Assembly (NCBI RefSeq): GCF_004027225.2
Contig: NC_044301.2
Location: 19,510,098 to 19,574,097, forward strand
Direction of reading: 5' to 3'
Source: Strigops habroptila
Lineage: Eukaryota > Chordata > Aves > Psittaciformes > Psittacidae
Length of the DNA stretch: 64,000 nt
The notes under the pieces are model-generated. The model made no database searches and had not been told where the DNA came from. It worked only from the letters and a program-made list of their open reading frames with translations. Within the stretch, counting starts at the first letter, position 1; every line of letters starts with the position of its first letter. This document shows, piece by piece, positions 13,024 through 24,045 of this stretch. Both the position numbers and the translations under genes were made by a program.

Positions 13024-13612
13024 GAGCGGCTGCGTGGTTCCGAGTTACCGGCTGGGCTCAAACCGGGACAGTTCTTTGTGGTGCCCAACGTGGGGCTCGA
13101 AGGGTTGAGATAACGACAGATCTGACCAGAGTGTGTCTAATCATATTTGTCATAAGCATCCATTGTTACTACTCGTCACAATGTTGATTTATTGGCTCTC
13201 AGACTTCTTGCGCTTGATCTCAGAGTTTCAGCATGTCGTACCTTACTTACAGCCAGTATTTGCTGTTTTAGGGTTTATCCGCTGGGGGGCCTGGGCTAAG
13301 GTTCTTGTTTCACTGTACTTCATGGTAATGACTTGTAATACAATAGACTCATTGATTACAAAACTCGTCTGGCATGCGCTCCTGGCGTGGCCATCACCTG
13401 TATACTTTGGGAGGTATAGAATGAAATTTTTTAGCAATTACATATATTTTTTTTTCTCCTCGGAGGGTCAACCTACGAAGAAGGCACTCCCTTACAACCC
13501 CCACTCCCCCACCAGGCTATTTACAACAGAATTTGAGAATTCTGAAGGTTTTGGACGGCCTTTGAATACCCTTGAGACCTGCCTGCTGATTGTGCTGGGG
13601 ATCAGCATGTTG
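13024..13612 (+). repeat. LTR tail plus leader copy 2, identical to provirus C
   Basis: Begins with the last 47 bp of a short-subtype LTR (ending CCGGGACA at 13070), then the leader. By eye there is no difference from about 50929-51524 in provirus C. Downstream of 13612 the two elements suddenly differ at roughly one base in ten. The start shares a CGGC microhomology with leader copy 1 (TTTTGGA-CGGC against GAG-CGGC). Confidence 0.88.
13079..13096 (+). promoter_or_regulatory. Primer binding site, Lys-type (leader copy 2)
   Basis: TGGTGCCCAACGTGGGGC, one mismatch to the tRNA-Lys1,2 type site, 8 nt after the LTR tail end at 13070. The same sequence is at 50984-51001. Confidence 0.75.
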
Positions 13613-13726
13613 GCACAAATACAGCATGTGTTTTACCCATGGCCATACCACCCTGAGAATGTCTTATTTCATCTGATCTCAAAAGTTAAGCAGTGTCGGG
13701 TTCAGGTCTTCTCTAGGGTGAGATGA
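13133..13726 (+). pseudogene. Leader open frame of ERV-L provirus A (unknown product)
   Basis: A 197-codon open frame lies between the primer site and gag. It is rich in hydrophobic residues, with stretches that could be membrane segments around residues 10-30, 35-70 and 140-160. I recognise no domain. Its last roughly 35 codons read through the 5S-like segment. Because the nucleotide sequence up to 13612 is identical to that in provirus C, its openness in both copies is not independent evidence of coding. The diverged leader copy 1 does keep part of the frame open, which is mildly suggestive. It could also be non-coding leader RNA. Confidence 0.4.
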
Positions 13727-13745
13727 TGATATAGGAGGACCACCA
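13636..13745 (+). pseudogene. 5S rRNA-derived segment in ERV-L leader (provirus A)
   Basis: GGCCATACCACCCTGA at 13641-13656 matches the 5' part of vertebrate 5S rRNA exactly over 16 nt. ATCTGATCTC and AAG-TAAGCAG-GTCGGG follow in the right order and spacing at about 13671-13700. The A-box part of the internal 5S promoter is largely kept. The 3' half (after 13703) is only weakly similar, with GATGATATAGGAGGACC possibly matching the C-box region. It has the sense orientation of the provirus and lies directly before gag. Confidence 0.78.
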
Positions 13746-13844
13746 AGAGATTTTCCCTGAGGCTGGACAGTCATGAGTGGCAGGGTGTGTGGGATAGTAT
13801 GGACAAGTATCTAGGCCAGTGGGCCCCTCCAGTGCTTTGGAACT

Positions 13845-15290
13845 TGACCCCTGAAGAAGTGCAACATCCGGAAAAACTAGTAAAACACTTGAACGAGGTG
13901 TGCTGTCGTCATGGCAATACCAGAGAGGGGTAACATACTGCAACGTGCTGGGGCTTGGCCTACACCTACAGAGCGTCTCTGGAAAAAGATGCTTCTGGAT
14001 CTCATGGCAAAGCAACAGACAATGCAGCTACTCAACCCCCAAGCACAGCAGCTACACCAACCCCGACGATAGACACTGCAGCCACTCCAACCACAGTGAA
14101 AGACACTGGAGCTAAACCAAAGGACCAATCCGTACCAATAGCAGTTGCCCCTATAAGCAAGGGGAAAAGCAAAAGAGCAACAAAGAGCAACTCATTCAGT
14201 GAAGAAAGATGAAGAACCAATGCATGAACTCATGGGGGCGACATCTGAACAAGAGGAATTAGTACAGAAATCAGAGGAAGAAGACATAACTTCTCCATCC
14301 CTGACCTTGACTGAGCTGCGGAATATGTGAAAAGATTTTAGCCATCTTCCAGGGGAGCACATTGTCACCTGGTTGCTCTGATGCTGGGACAATGGGGCCG
14401 ACGGTCACGAACTAGAAGGTAGGGAAGCCAAGCAGCTGGGATCACCCGCTAGGGAAGGGAGAATTGACAAAGCGATTGCAAAAGAGAAAGGAGCCCTCAA
14501 CCTTTGGAGGCAGCTCTTGGCAGCTGTGAAGGAAAGGTTTCCCTACAAGGATGATGTTATGTGTCGCTCAGCCAAGTGGACCATGATAGAAAAGGCATCC
14601 AGTCCTTGAGGGAATCAGCCATTCTAGAGATGATCTATCATAGGCCGGATGCCAGGAATGCACCCGTAGATCCAGATGAACTTGAATGTACAGGACACAT
14701 GTGGCAGAAACTTACACGGACTGCACCATCATCATATGCCCACTCATTGGCATCAAGGACCTGGAGTGAGGCAGCACCATCAAAAGTGGATGAAGTGAGT
14801 CATCAACTCCAAGAGATCAAAGACAATCTCACCCCTTCCATTATTTCAGCAGTGGAAAACTGTCCCAGGAGGTCAAACAATTGAGAGACGATCTATCCGA
14901 TCTATCCAGCTCCCCACGTGTACCATCCTGGGTCTCAGCTAATAACAGAAGGCACCCTACTGCCTGAGAGAGAAGATATAGGAGGTACATGCCACGAGCC
15001 ACCCTATGGTTTTATCTGCGGGATCACGGAGAAGACATGAGAAAGTGGGATGGAAAACTTACCTCAGTTCTGGAGGAATGGCTGCATGAACTGAAGAGGA
15101 GAACAACGGTCAAGGATGATCCTCCCATGAAAGCTGCTGCTCCAGTCTTTGGTCAGCAGTTTCCCACATGGGGTGGAAGAGCTGATTTTACTCCAGCTCC
15201 TGTGGTAAGGAATTCTAATCCATTTGTACGAGACATAAGTCGAGAATCTTATGATCACTACTGGAGTAGCCCTGCCTCCAGCTAGGAGGA
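13845..15290 (+). pseudogene. gag: gag remnant of provirus A
   Basis: Aligns with the gag region of provirus C (51742-53340). It begins with a Thr/Ala/Pro-rich repeat section (about 14020-14110), shorter than in C. A middle section follows at 14410-14880, with the RPDARN motif near 14643 and a frame break near 14870, and then a C-terminal section at 14989-15285 (ATLWFYLRDHGEDMRKWDG). Stops and frameshifts split it into at least four frames. Gag would form the virus-like particle; the assignment rests on position between leader and protease and on matching the other copies, as I see no zinc knuckle. Confidence 0.72.
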
Positions 15291-15298
15291 GGAGAGGG

Positions 15299-15990
15299 AC
15301 CAGCTGCCATGGACTGATCCAGACTGCGCTGGAACAGGAGCAAGCTCCAGAACACCTGCAACACATTGATGACATTATCGTGTGGGAAGATACAGCGGAA
15401 GAAGTTTTTGAGAAAGGAAGGAAAATAATCCAAATCCTGCTGAAGGCTGGTTTTGCCATAAACCGGAGTTAGGTCAAGGGTCCTGCACACGAGGAGGTTC
15501 AATTTTTTGGGAATAAAATGGCAAGATGAACTTTACCAGATCCACACAGATGCGATCAACATAACAGCAATGTCTCCACCAACTAACAAGAAAGAAACAC
15601 AAGCTTTCTTAGGTGTTGTGGGGTTCTGGAGAATGCACATCCCAAATTACAGTCTGACTGTAAGCCGTCTCTACCACGTGACCCAGAAGAAGAATGATTT
15701 CAAATGGGGCCCTGGGCAACAACAAGCCTTTCAACAAATTAAGCGAGAGATAGTTCATGCAGTAGCCCTTGGACCAGTCCAGGCTGCGCAAGATTTGGAA
15801 AATGTGCTTTACACCTCAGCCGGGGAGAATGGTTCTACCTGGAGCCTCTGGCAAAAAGCTCCAGGGGAGACTTGACATCGACCCCTCGGCTTTTGGAGTT
15901 GGGGATACAGAGGATCCGAGGCCAGCTATACTCCCACTGAAAAAGAGATACTGGCAGCCTATGAAGGGGTTCGAGCTGCTTCAGAAGTGA
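15299..15990 (+). pseudogene. pol: Reverse transcriptase remnant of provirus A
   Basis: Only the C-terminal half of RT is present. Protease and the RT fingers have been deleted: gag-end sequence (GAGAGGGACC) joins directly to the segment that lies at about 54213 in provirus C. The catalytic box reads HIDD (15362-15373) instead of YIDD. Stop codons and frame changes occur near 15470 and 15500, and the connection domain continues in another frame (15507-15875). It cannot be active. Confidence 0.88.
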
Positions 15991-16229
15991 TTGGAACTGA
16001 AGCACAGCTCCTCCTGGCACCCCGGTTGCCTGTGCTGGGCTGGATGTTCAAAGGCAGGATCTCCGCTGCCCATCACGCAACCGATGTTACATGGAGTAAG
16101 TGGGCCGCACTAATTACACAACGAGCTCGAATAGGAAATTCCAGTCGTCCAGGAATTGTAGAAGTCATCATGGACTGGCCAGAGGGCAAAGATTTTGGGA
16201 TGTCACCAGAAGAGGAGGTGATGAGTGCT

Positions 16230-16640
16230 GAAGGGGCCCCACCATAGAATGAACTGTCAGAGAGTGAGAAGCAATATGCCTTGTTTACTGATGGGTCCTG
16301 CTGTATTGTGGGAAAGCATCGGAGATGGAAGGCAGCTGACTCTCTACTGACTCATGGATGGTGGCAAATGCCCTGTGGGTGTGGTTGCAGCAACGGAAGC
16401 AGAGCAACTGGCAACGCAGAAGTAAACCCATCTGGGCTGCTGCATTGTGGCAAGATATCGCTGCCCGAGTGCAGAACCTGGTGGTGAAGGTACACCACAT
16501 AGATGGTCATGTCCCCAGTAGTCAGGCCACCGAGGAACACCAGAACAACCAGCAAGTGGATAAAGCTGCCAAGATTGAAGTGTCTCAGATGGACTTAGAT
16601 TGGCAACATAAGGGTGAATTATTTTTAGCACGGTGGGCCC
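16230..16640 (+). pseudogene. pol: RNase H remnant of provirus A
   Basis: The first catalytic Asp block (FTDGSC, near 16284) is present, but about 130 bp around 16338 are missing compared with provirus C. This removes the catalytic Glu block and shifts the frame. The later block around NQQVDKAA (near 16545) survives in another frame. A TAG near 16245 interrupts the preceding linker. Confidence 0.82.
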
Positions 16641-17485
16641 ATGACACCTCAGGCCATCAAGGCACAGATGCAACATATAGATGGGCTCATGATGGAGGAG
16701 TGGACTTAACAATGGACACTATTGCCCAGGTTATTCACGAACGTGAAACATGTGCTGCAATTAAGCAAGCCAAGCAGTTAAAGCCTCTCTGGTATGGAGG
16801 ACAATGGCTGAAGTACAAGTATGGGGAGGCCTGGCAGATTGTCTATATCACACTCCCACCGACCCGCCAAGGCAAGCGCCATATGCTTACCATGGTGGAA
16901 GCAACCACCAGATGGCTGGAAACGTACGCTGTGCTCCATGCCACTGCCTGCAACGCTATCCTGGGCCTTGAGAAACAAGTCTTGTGGTGACACGGCACCC
17001 CAGAGAGAATTGAGTCAGACAATGGGACTCATTTCCGGAACAACCTCATAGACACTTGGGCCAAGGAGCATGGCATTGAGTGGGTATATCACATCCCCTA
17101 CCATGCACCCGCCTCCAGGAAAATCGAACGGTACAATGGACTGTTAAAAACGACCCTGAGAGGAATGGGTGGTGGGACTTTCAAACACTGGGATACATAT
17201 TTTCCAAAAGCCACCTGGTTGGTCAACAGTAGGGGATCTGCCAACAGGGCTGGCCCAGCCCCATCAGGACTTTTACATACTGCAGAGGGGGATAAAGTTC
17301 CTGTGGTGCACATGAATTTGTTGGGGAAGACAGTCTGGGTTATTCCTGCTTCAGGTAAAGGCAAACCCACTCGTGGGGTTGCTTTTGCTCAGGGACCTGG
17401 ATATACTTGGTGGATAATGCGGGAAGATGGGGAATTCCAATGTGTACCTCAAGGGGATTTAATTTTGGGGGAAAACAGCCAATGA
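16580..17485 (+). pseudogene. pol: Integrase remnant of provirus A
   Basis: The zinc-finger region is present but degenerate: the Cys-X2-Cys pair is damaged, reading HERETC near 16740. The first catalytic Asp is changed to Val (QIVYI near 16840). A TGA stop lies at 16987-16989. The second Asp block (SDNGTHF) and the Glu region follow, and the C-terminal part is open at 17165-17485. Compared with provirus C it does retain TAC where C has a stop at 56136. Confidence 0.86.
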
Positions 17486-17828
17486 ACTCAGTTGTATGCT
17501 GTTGCCTGCTCTATAACACTTTTATAGCCCACCAGCTAGATATCTTCAGGTCACCAGCAACTGAACCTGGCTTCCCTCCGATCATCACCCCAACAAAGAA
17601 TGAATTTTGAGGAAACCAGACGAGCTCAGCAGTGACCAGATGAGTTTGGCGGTGTCATCAGCAGGCAACAACCCAACACTACACACCGTCCCTCCTGCCC
17701 TGAAAGACTATTACAAGAGATGGAGCCTGACATCATGGACTGGATGAATTCAGCAGTTTTATAGGGATTGGTCCATGGACTAGGGAATGATATCTCTCTC
17801 TTTGTGTGTGGGTGGGGGTGTACGAATA
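17486..17828 (+). other. 3' untranslated region of provirus A
   Basis: Matches 56502-56880 of provirus C. The polypurine stretch and the first roughly 110 bp of the 3' LTR are deleted: sequence passes from GGGGGTGTACGAATAT directly to TTTTAGTTGTTGCTAAG. Confidence 0.8.
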
Positions 17829-18350
17829 TTTTTAGTTGTTGCTAAGTAATGTTTACTCCGATCAAGGACTTTCTCAGTCTCATGCTCTGCCAGGGAGGAG
17901 TGGAAACTGGGAGGAAGCAGAGACAGGACACCTGACCCAAACTGGCCAAAGGGGTATTCCATACCACAGCACGTCATGCCCAGTATATAAACTGGGGGGA
18001 GTTACCCGGAAGGCCCAGATCGCTGCTTGGGTCGGGCTGGGTATTGGTTGGCGGGTGGTGAGCAATTGTTTTGCGCATCACTTGTGTTTATTGTTTTCTT
18101 TTCCATTTCCTCTTTTAGTTTCGTATTCTCTCCCCTTGGTATTTTCCTTATCATTATTATTATTGGTGGTAATTGTAGTAGTTTTTTATGGTACCTTAAT
18201 TACTTGATTGTTCTTATCTCAACCTGTGGGATTTACATTCTTTTAATTCTCCTCCCCATCCCTCCAGGACTTTGGCAGGGGGAAGAACAGTGGGGGAGTG
18301 AGCGAGTGGCTGCGTGCTTCTGAGTTACCAGCTGGGCTTAAACCACGACA
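17829..18350 (+). mobile_element. 3' LTR of provirus A, 5'-truncated, long subtype
   Basis: Runs from TTTTAGTTGTTGC to the terminus AAACCACGACA. It has the TATATAAA box (near 17984) and the CATCACTTGTGTTTATTG segment that defines the long subtype. Confidence 0.9.
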
Positions 18351-21300
18351 CTTTCAAGACATGGAGACTATTGTGATGGACATCAGTTTTGTGTTTGAAG
18401 AGCTTTTACAGCTGTTAGTAAATTTAAATAATGAGTTAAATGGGTTTTAAATGATAGAGTCTGAGGGTATATCCTTTACATAATTACTTTAATTGCTTTT
18501 TATAGCTTCAGGATTTATGTTGGTAATCACATTGCTACCTGATAGTCTGCACGCTGTAATCCTACCTTCTTGATGGCTTTCACCTTGTTGAAATGGGCAT
18601 TCATTTTATTTCCCTTTAATTTGTATAGATAACTTCAGTAACTCTAGTAACTCTGAAGTAGTATGAATGATATGCTAAGATCTATAAGCAATGTGTGTTT
18701 TATTGAAACAACTTACCAACTTTCTGTTTCTGTTTGCAAAGTAGTAGTTTTAATAAGATGCTAAGCAGTACTTGGGCTAGATTTCAGTATATATCATTTT
18801 TAGATTTAATGATAGTTCCTATAGTTCCTTAAAGAATAGGACATTTTTTCCTAATATGAAAGTATAGTAATTGATTAAATGGTGCTAGATGGGCACAACT
18901 ATCTTTTATTATTTGCACTTATTAAAATCCTTGCATAATGTAAATATTTGAATGGTGTTTGTGTTGTATGGATGAAAATGACCTAGCTCGCTCTTAGAAA
19001 GTGTTGTAGGGCCCTGGAAAATTCTGCAGCCAACCCAATCACTGTCTCTGCAGGTTGTCTTCTTCCAAGGAGGACACAGCCACTTGGCTTTAGCTATATA
19101 AAGCTGTTTTTATTTTTATGTCACCTGAGCGAGCCCCATGCCCAGAAGCGTGGATTGCTCTTCACCTAGTCTAACTGCAGGATGTGGTAATTGGACTCCA
19201 GGGAGTGATGCCGAGAGAGGTACAGAGCATTCTCCTGGCCTTGCTGGTTTTTTTCCTTAGCGGTGGGCAGGCAATGCTGCTTTTCACAGCTGAGTGCCAG
19301 TCTTGTTAGAAGGTCTTAAAGGAGCCACAAAAGTGAGCTCTTCCAGCTAATAGCTTTGAAAAGCAGTTCAGATAATGGGTGTTATATACCATTATATACC
19401 ATTTCCAACTTTGCTTTTTTTCCTCCCTAAACCAAGAGAGGTGAAAGGCAGTACAGTTTAAGAAACAAAGAAAACTTTTATTTCTTAGGATAGCTCCCAT
19501 ATAATGTTTGAAATAGCAAGATGGACTCTCATGGGTGATCTCTGGCAAACCAAGCTGGTTGGTGTGCTGCCCTTCTGTTGGTGGCTAGTACCTTCAGAGT
19601 AGGGCACCAGATCAGCATGTGTACCTATGCCTCTGGCACCTTCCTTAGCAGCTTGGTGCATTACTGAATTAGCATGATCGCTGAATTGTGACTGAATCAG
19701 TGTGGCATATGGCAGCACCACCTTTCACACTCCTGGAAGGTATTTGAATTTTCCAGAAATTTGTATATTTATCTGCTCTGACACAAATATGCTTTTAATA
19801 TCTAACTCAGCTATTGTAAAAGGTTTCTTCTTTTAGGTACCCAGATACATTACTTGTGTGTCTTGCTTGCTACTCTAAATTATTATTTCTGTGTGATTGT
19901 TATATGTTTTATGCTGTATAGAGCATGGTTCTATTACTTTTACATTCAGTCTTTATCTTATGCTTGATGGGCTAATGTGTATGTTTACAATTATATGTGA
20001 GAGTCTGTCACTAGTGGCATATTTAAAAAGATGGGGGAAAGTGGACTGACTACCATCTAAGCAGCCCTGGTGAGTAATTTAAATATTTTCCATTAAGGTG
20101 AGCTGCTTCTGGGCAAATTTGCTCTACTTTTTTTCCTTCCAAGTAGCCCTGCTGTTAGGTATGGAAAGTCCTATACTGTAAAGTTGGCACCCTGGAAAAA
20201 TAAAGACAAAAACCACAAGAAGTTGTTCAAAAGGAATATAGACTAAGAATTAAGTTTTCAAGCTACATTCCAAGGCAAGGACTTTTCATCTTTATACCTT
20301 TGAATTGTGAATCAAGGCAGTAAAAGTTACTGCTAGGTTAAAGTTTAAATGGCATAGAAAAGGTAGAAAAAAGATTAAACATTCTGTCTGGACAGTGGAA
20401 CAAAGACTTTGAATCCTTATCTATGCACCTGTCTATTGAGTATCTAAGTTCCAGGAGTCCCACAGAGGACATACAATGAGCACTCTCATTGTTCGTATTA
20501 AGAACTGAAGTAATTGAAAGGAAAAGTAAGGTAAGGAGAATCAGAACTCAGATGTGACTGCCTGTATTGTTAAAAAATAATTTAAAGGGAAAGTGACTAT
20601 CAAGCAGTTCATATTATGGAAATCTGACCATTGAAGATAGAATTAAAAAAAACTGTTATTCTTTGAAAGAGTTTTTCCTCTCCAAGTAAGACTTAAATAT
20701 CATTTGAAAACCAGTAATTTTCACAAAGTGCCTTACTGGCTACTTCTAAAGGAGCAATTCAAATGCATGGGTTTTGATTCTTTGAATTTATTTCTGATGG
20801 CGGGATCTGAGCCATGTGGAATTTTTATTTTGTTTTTATTTTTCCTGTAGATATGTCTGCTTTGTAGGGTTTTTTTTAAGTTTGAAAATTATACAGGTCT
20901 AAGTAAGCATGTTAAAATGACATGCTTTGTTTACTTTGGCTTCCTGTCCAATATAGACATCTAATTCAAAACTGATGTGACAACCCTTATGTGGCTAAGA
21001 GGGTAACAATTGTAATAATAATTGTAATGTTTTATGTTCTGAGTTAGTAAGTTGTTATATTTCCCTAACCTGGGCTTTGGGGTCTTTTGAGCTGTCCTTT
21101 TCAGTTCATTAAATTGGTAACGCTGCAGCGTATTATATGGAAGGTGGGTTACTAGCTTATACATGTTAAAGAAATATATAAAATTTTCTTTATTAGATAA
21201 AGAATGAAATCAGATTTGCTTTAAATTGTAGTTCATGCAGAACTTCTAAATACTCACTCAGCATTATAGCTTCCCTTTCATTATGTTGTTTGATATGTGG

Positions 21301-21979
21301 GGGGGAGGAGGATAGGTACTAATTACTTTCTGGTGAAAAAAACCCAACTCAAACTTACCAAAGAGAGAGGAAAATGCTTTTAAAAATAGATTTTAATGCA
21401 TAGCTTATATCTAATACAGATATTTATGCTCAGCAGATCAGCAGCTTGCAAACTTAGATATTGTCATGGCACTTACTATGATTTACGAGATATCCAGGAA
21501 TATATTTTCTAAAAGATTGATATGAAGTATTACAGGTTGTATCATTATCGGGTCGTAAGATTTTATTCATGTTAAATATCTCCAGTGCACAAGACAAGCT
21601 TGCATCCAGCTTTCATATGTTTATCACAAAGGTATTTCCTTTTTGATTTGAGATCCACTCTGAAGCTGAATTCTGGCTTTACCATCCATATTGCTTACTG
21701 AAGTTCTCAAAATGCATCCAAAGGAATTTGCAGCATCACTTCTCTGGGACCAGTGAATACAGTGGATGTTTTCTGCAACATTAGGACAGGCTTTTAAACT
21801 CAGACAGGTTTTATTAGTCAGGCAGAAGAGGTCTTAACTGTCTATGCTGACATTATTTGCATGTCTGACCCAAAGCACAGTCTGTCCATGCAGTGGTGGC
21901 ACATTTCTTACTCCAGCATGCTGATGCTTCACTTTGCTTCACACTCTGGACAAGCTGTTCTCATGTACTTGTTTCCCTC
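18351..21979. other. Unique non-coding DNA
   Basis: No recognisable gene or transposon. The part at about 19000-19300 is more GC-rich than its surroundings, but no exon can be supported. Confidence 0.55.
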
Positions 21980-22073
21980 TGTCCTGGGTTCAGCTGTAAC
22001 AGTTATTTTTCTCCTTCCTAGTAGCTGGTGCAGTGCTGTGTTTTCGACTTTAGCCTGAGAACAATGCGGATAA
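21980..22073 (+). mobile_element. 5' LTR fragment of provirus E
   Basis: TGTCCTGGGTTCAGC to GATAACACACCAATG. The sequence then leaves the LTR. It is the same LTR block as in the intact 3' LTR at 24046. Confidence 0.87.
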
Positions 22074-22107
22074 CACACCAATGTCTCCTATAACACACTC
22101 CTATATC

Positions 22108-22440
22108 TCCTCTCTTGGGCAATAGGGTGCCTTCTGTTAATAACTGAGACGGGGGTTGGTACACGTGGGGAGCTGGATAGATTGGATAGATCATATTTCA
22201 ATTGTTTGAACTCCTGGGACAGCTTTTTCCACCGCTGAAATGATGGAAGGGCTGATATTGTCTTTGAACTCCCAGAGCTGACGAGTCACTTCATCCACTG
22301 TTGGCGCTGCTGCCTCACTCCAGGTCCTTGATGCCAATGAGTGGGCATATGATGATGGCGCACTCCGTGTAAGTTTCCGTCACATGGGTCGTGTACATTT
22401 GACTTCATCTGGATCTATGGGTGCATTCCTGGCATCTGAC
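22108..22440 (-). pseudogene. gag: Inverted gag fragment of provirus E
   Basis: The reverse complement matches gag of provirus C at about 52725-53065, covering the block from GCCAGGAA through CATCATATGCCCACTCATTGG to AGAAGGCACCCTA. LTR and pol of the same element are in sense, so this block has been flipped inside the provirus. It has no coding capacity of its own. Confidence 0.88.
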
Positions 22441-22451
22441 TTCGGATATAT

Positions 22452-23650
22452 CATCAGGAGAGGGTACTTCAAAGACCCAAAAGGGTAGCGATGGGCTTTT
22501 GGTATCGCTGCCTTGGAGACAGAGGAAATTAAGAGCCCGTCCACCTTGCCTGGTCTCTCAGAGGATCCTTCTGTTGTGGGGTTGCTGAAGGTCGAAGAAC
22601 AACAAGTGCCAATCGCAACCACAACAGTGCACCGGCAGCAATATCGCACCAACCGAGACTCCCTGATTCCCATCCATAAGCTGATCCATAGACTGGAGAG
22701 CCAAGGAGTGATCAGCAGGACCCGCTCACCCTTTAATAGCCCCATGTGGCCAGTGCAAAAGTCTAATGGAGAGTGGAGACTAACAGTAGACTATCGTGGC
22801 CTGAACGAAGTCACACCACCATTGAGTGCTGCCGTACCGGACATGCTAGAACTTCAATATGAACTGGAGTCAAGGCAGCCAAGTGGGATGCCTCAATTGA
22901 TATTGCCAATGCATTTTTCTCAATCCCTTTGGCAGCAGAGTGCAGGCCACAGTTTGATTAGAGTTGGAGGGGCGTCCAGTACACTTGGAACCGACTGCCC
23001 CAGGGGAGGAAACACAGCCCTACCATCTGCCATGGATTGATCCAGACTGCACTGGAACAGGGGCAAGCTCCAGAACACCTGCAATACATTGATGACATCA
23101 TAGTGTGGGGTGATACAGCGGAAGAAGGTTTTGAGAAAGGGAGGAAGATAATGCAAATCCTGCTGAAGGCCGGTTTTGCCATAAAACGGAGTAAGGTCAA
23201 GGGACCTGCACAGGAGTTTCAGTTTTTGGGAATAAAAGGGCAAGATGGACATCACCAGATCCCCACAGATGTGATTAACGAGATAACAGCAATGTCTCCA
23301 CCAACTAACAAGAAAGAAACACAAGCTTTCTTAGGTGTTGTGGGGTTCTGGAGAATGCACATCCCAAATTACAGTCTGATTGTAAGCCCTCTCTATCACG
23401 TGACCCAGAAGAAGAATGATTTCAAATGGGGCCCTGGGCAACAACAAGCCTTTCAACAAATTAAGCGAGAGATAGTTCATGCAGTAGCCCTTGGACCAGT
23501 CCAGGCCGCGCAAGATTTGGAAAATGTGCTTTACACCTCAGCCAGGGAGGATGGTTCTACCTGGAGCGTCTGGCAGAAAGCTCCAGGGGAGACTCGAGGT
23601 CGACCCCTCGGCTTTTGGAGTTGGGGATACAGAGGATCTGAGGCTGGCAG
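22452..23650 (+). pseudogene. pol: Protease end and reverse transcriptase of provirus E
   Basis: Starts at the block matching C 53644 (GGAGAGGGTACTTCAAAG) and reads into RT. Two open frames cover RT: 22513-23040 and 23037-23693. The break is a one-base loss near 22872 (GTCAAGG instead of GTCAAAGG). The catalytic YIDD box is intact at 23085-23096. RT of this family would copy the RNA genome into DNA. The open frame leaves RT near 23643 and reads into 3' untranslated sequence. Without RNase H and integrase it is dead. Confidence 0.9.
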
Positions 23651-23654
23651 CAGC

Positions 23655-23922
23655 AGCAGGAGTCTCCCAGTACTATCCCCTTGTCACTGTTGACTGAACT
23701 TGACTTCCCTCCGATCATCACCCCAACAAAGAATGAACTTTGACGCAACCAGACGAGCTCAGCAGTATCGTCAGCAGGGAACAATCGAATGCTGCACACC
23801 ATGTCTCCTGCCCTGAAAGAATGTTATGACAGATGAAGCCCAACGACATGGACTGAACAAACTCACCGAGCTTTATAGGGATGGTCCGTGGACTAAGGCA
23901 TGATATCTCTGTGTGCGTGTGC

Positions 23923-23956
<34 letters not shown>

Positions 23957-24045
23957 ATATATACATAAAGAGACAAAAAGCAATGGTATATTGAAAATGT
24001 GGGATCTGAGCATGACGTGAATGGTATGGAGTGAGGGGTGGATAC
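23655..24045 (+). other. 3' untranslated region of provirus E with (GT)n
   Basis: Joins RT directly to the conserved 3' region (CTTCCCTCCGATCATCACC). It contains a GT-rich microsatellite at 23909-23965 and ends in the purine-rich GAGGGGTGGATAC before the LTR. Confidence 0.82.
23909..23965 (+). repeat. (GT)n microsatellite
   Basis: Mostly uninterrupted GT dinucleotides ending in GTATGTATATATAC. It sits where provirus C has a short GTGTGGGTGTGGGTGC run, so it grew from a proviral seed. Confidence 0.92.

Larger units (their letters stand above)
12250..18350 (+). mobile_element. ERV-L-like provirus A (defective)
   Basis: Order on the + strand: 5'-truncated LTR (12250-12531), leader copy 1 with primer site, LTR tail plus leader copy 2, 5S-like segment, gag, pol, 3' untranslated region, 5'-truncated 3' LTR (17829-18350). 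Compared with provirus C it lacks protease and the N-terminal part of RT (junction near 15299), about 130 bp of RNase H (near 16338) and the start of the 3' LTR. Both LTRs are the long subtype. No target duplication can be read because the 5' LTR end is lost. It cannot encode a working enzyme set. Confidence 0.92.

Noticed and set aside
13636..13745. The small-RNA-like segment as a functional 5S gene or a tRNA gene
   Set aside because: It has many changes and indels compared with 5S, the 3' half is poorly kept and no T-run terminator follows; no tRNA fold or B box is seen.
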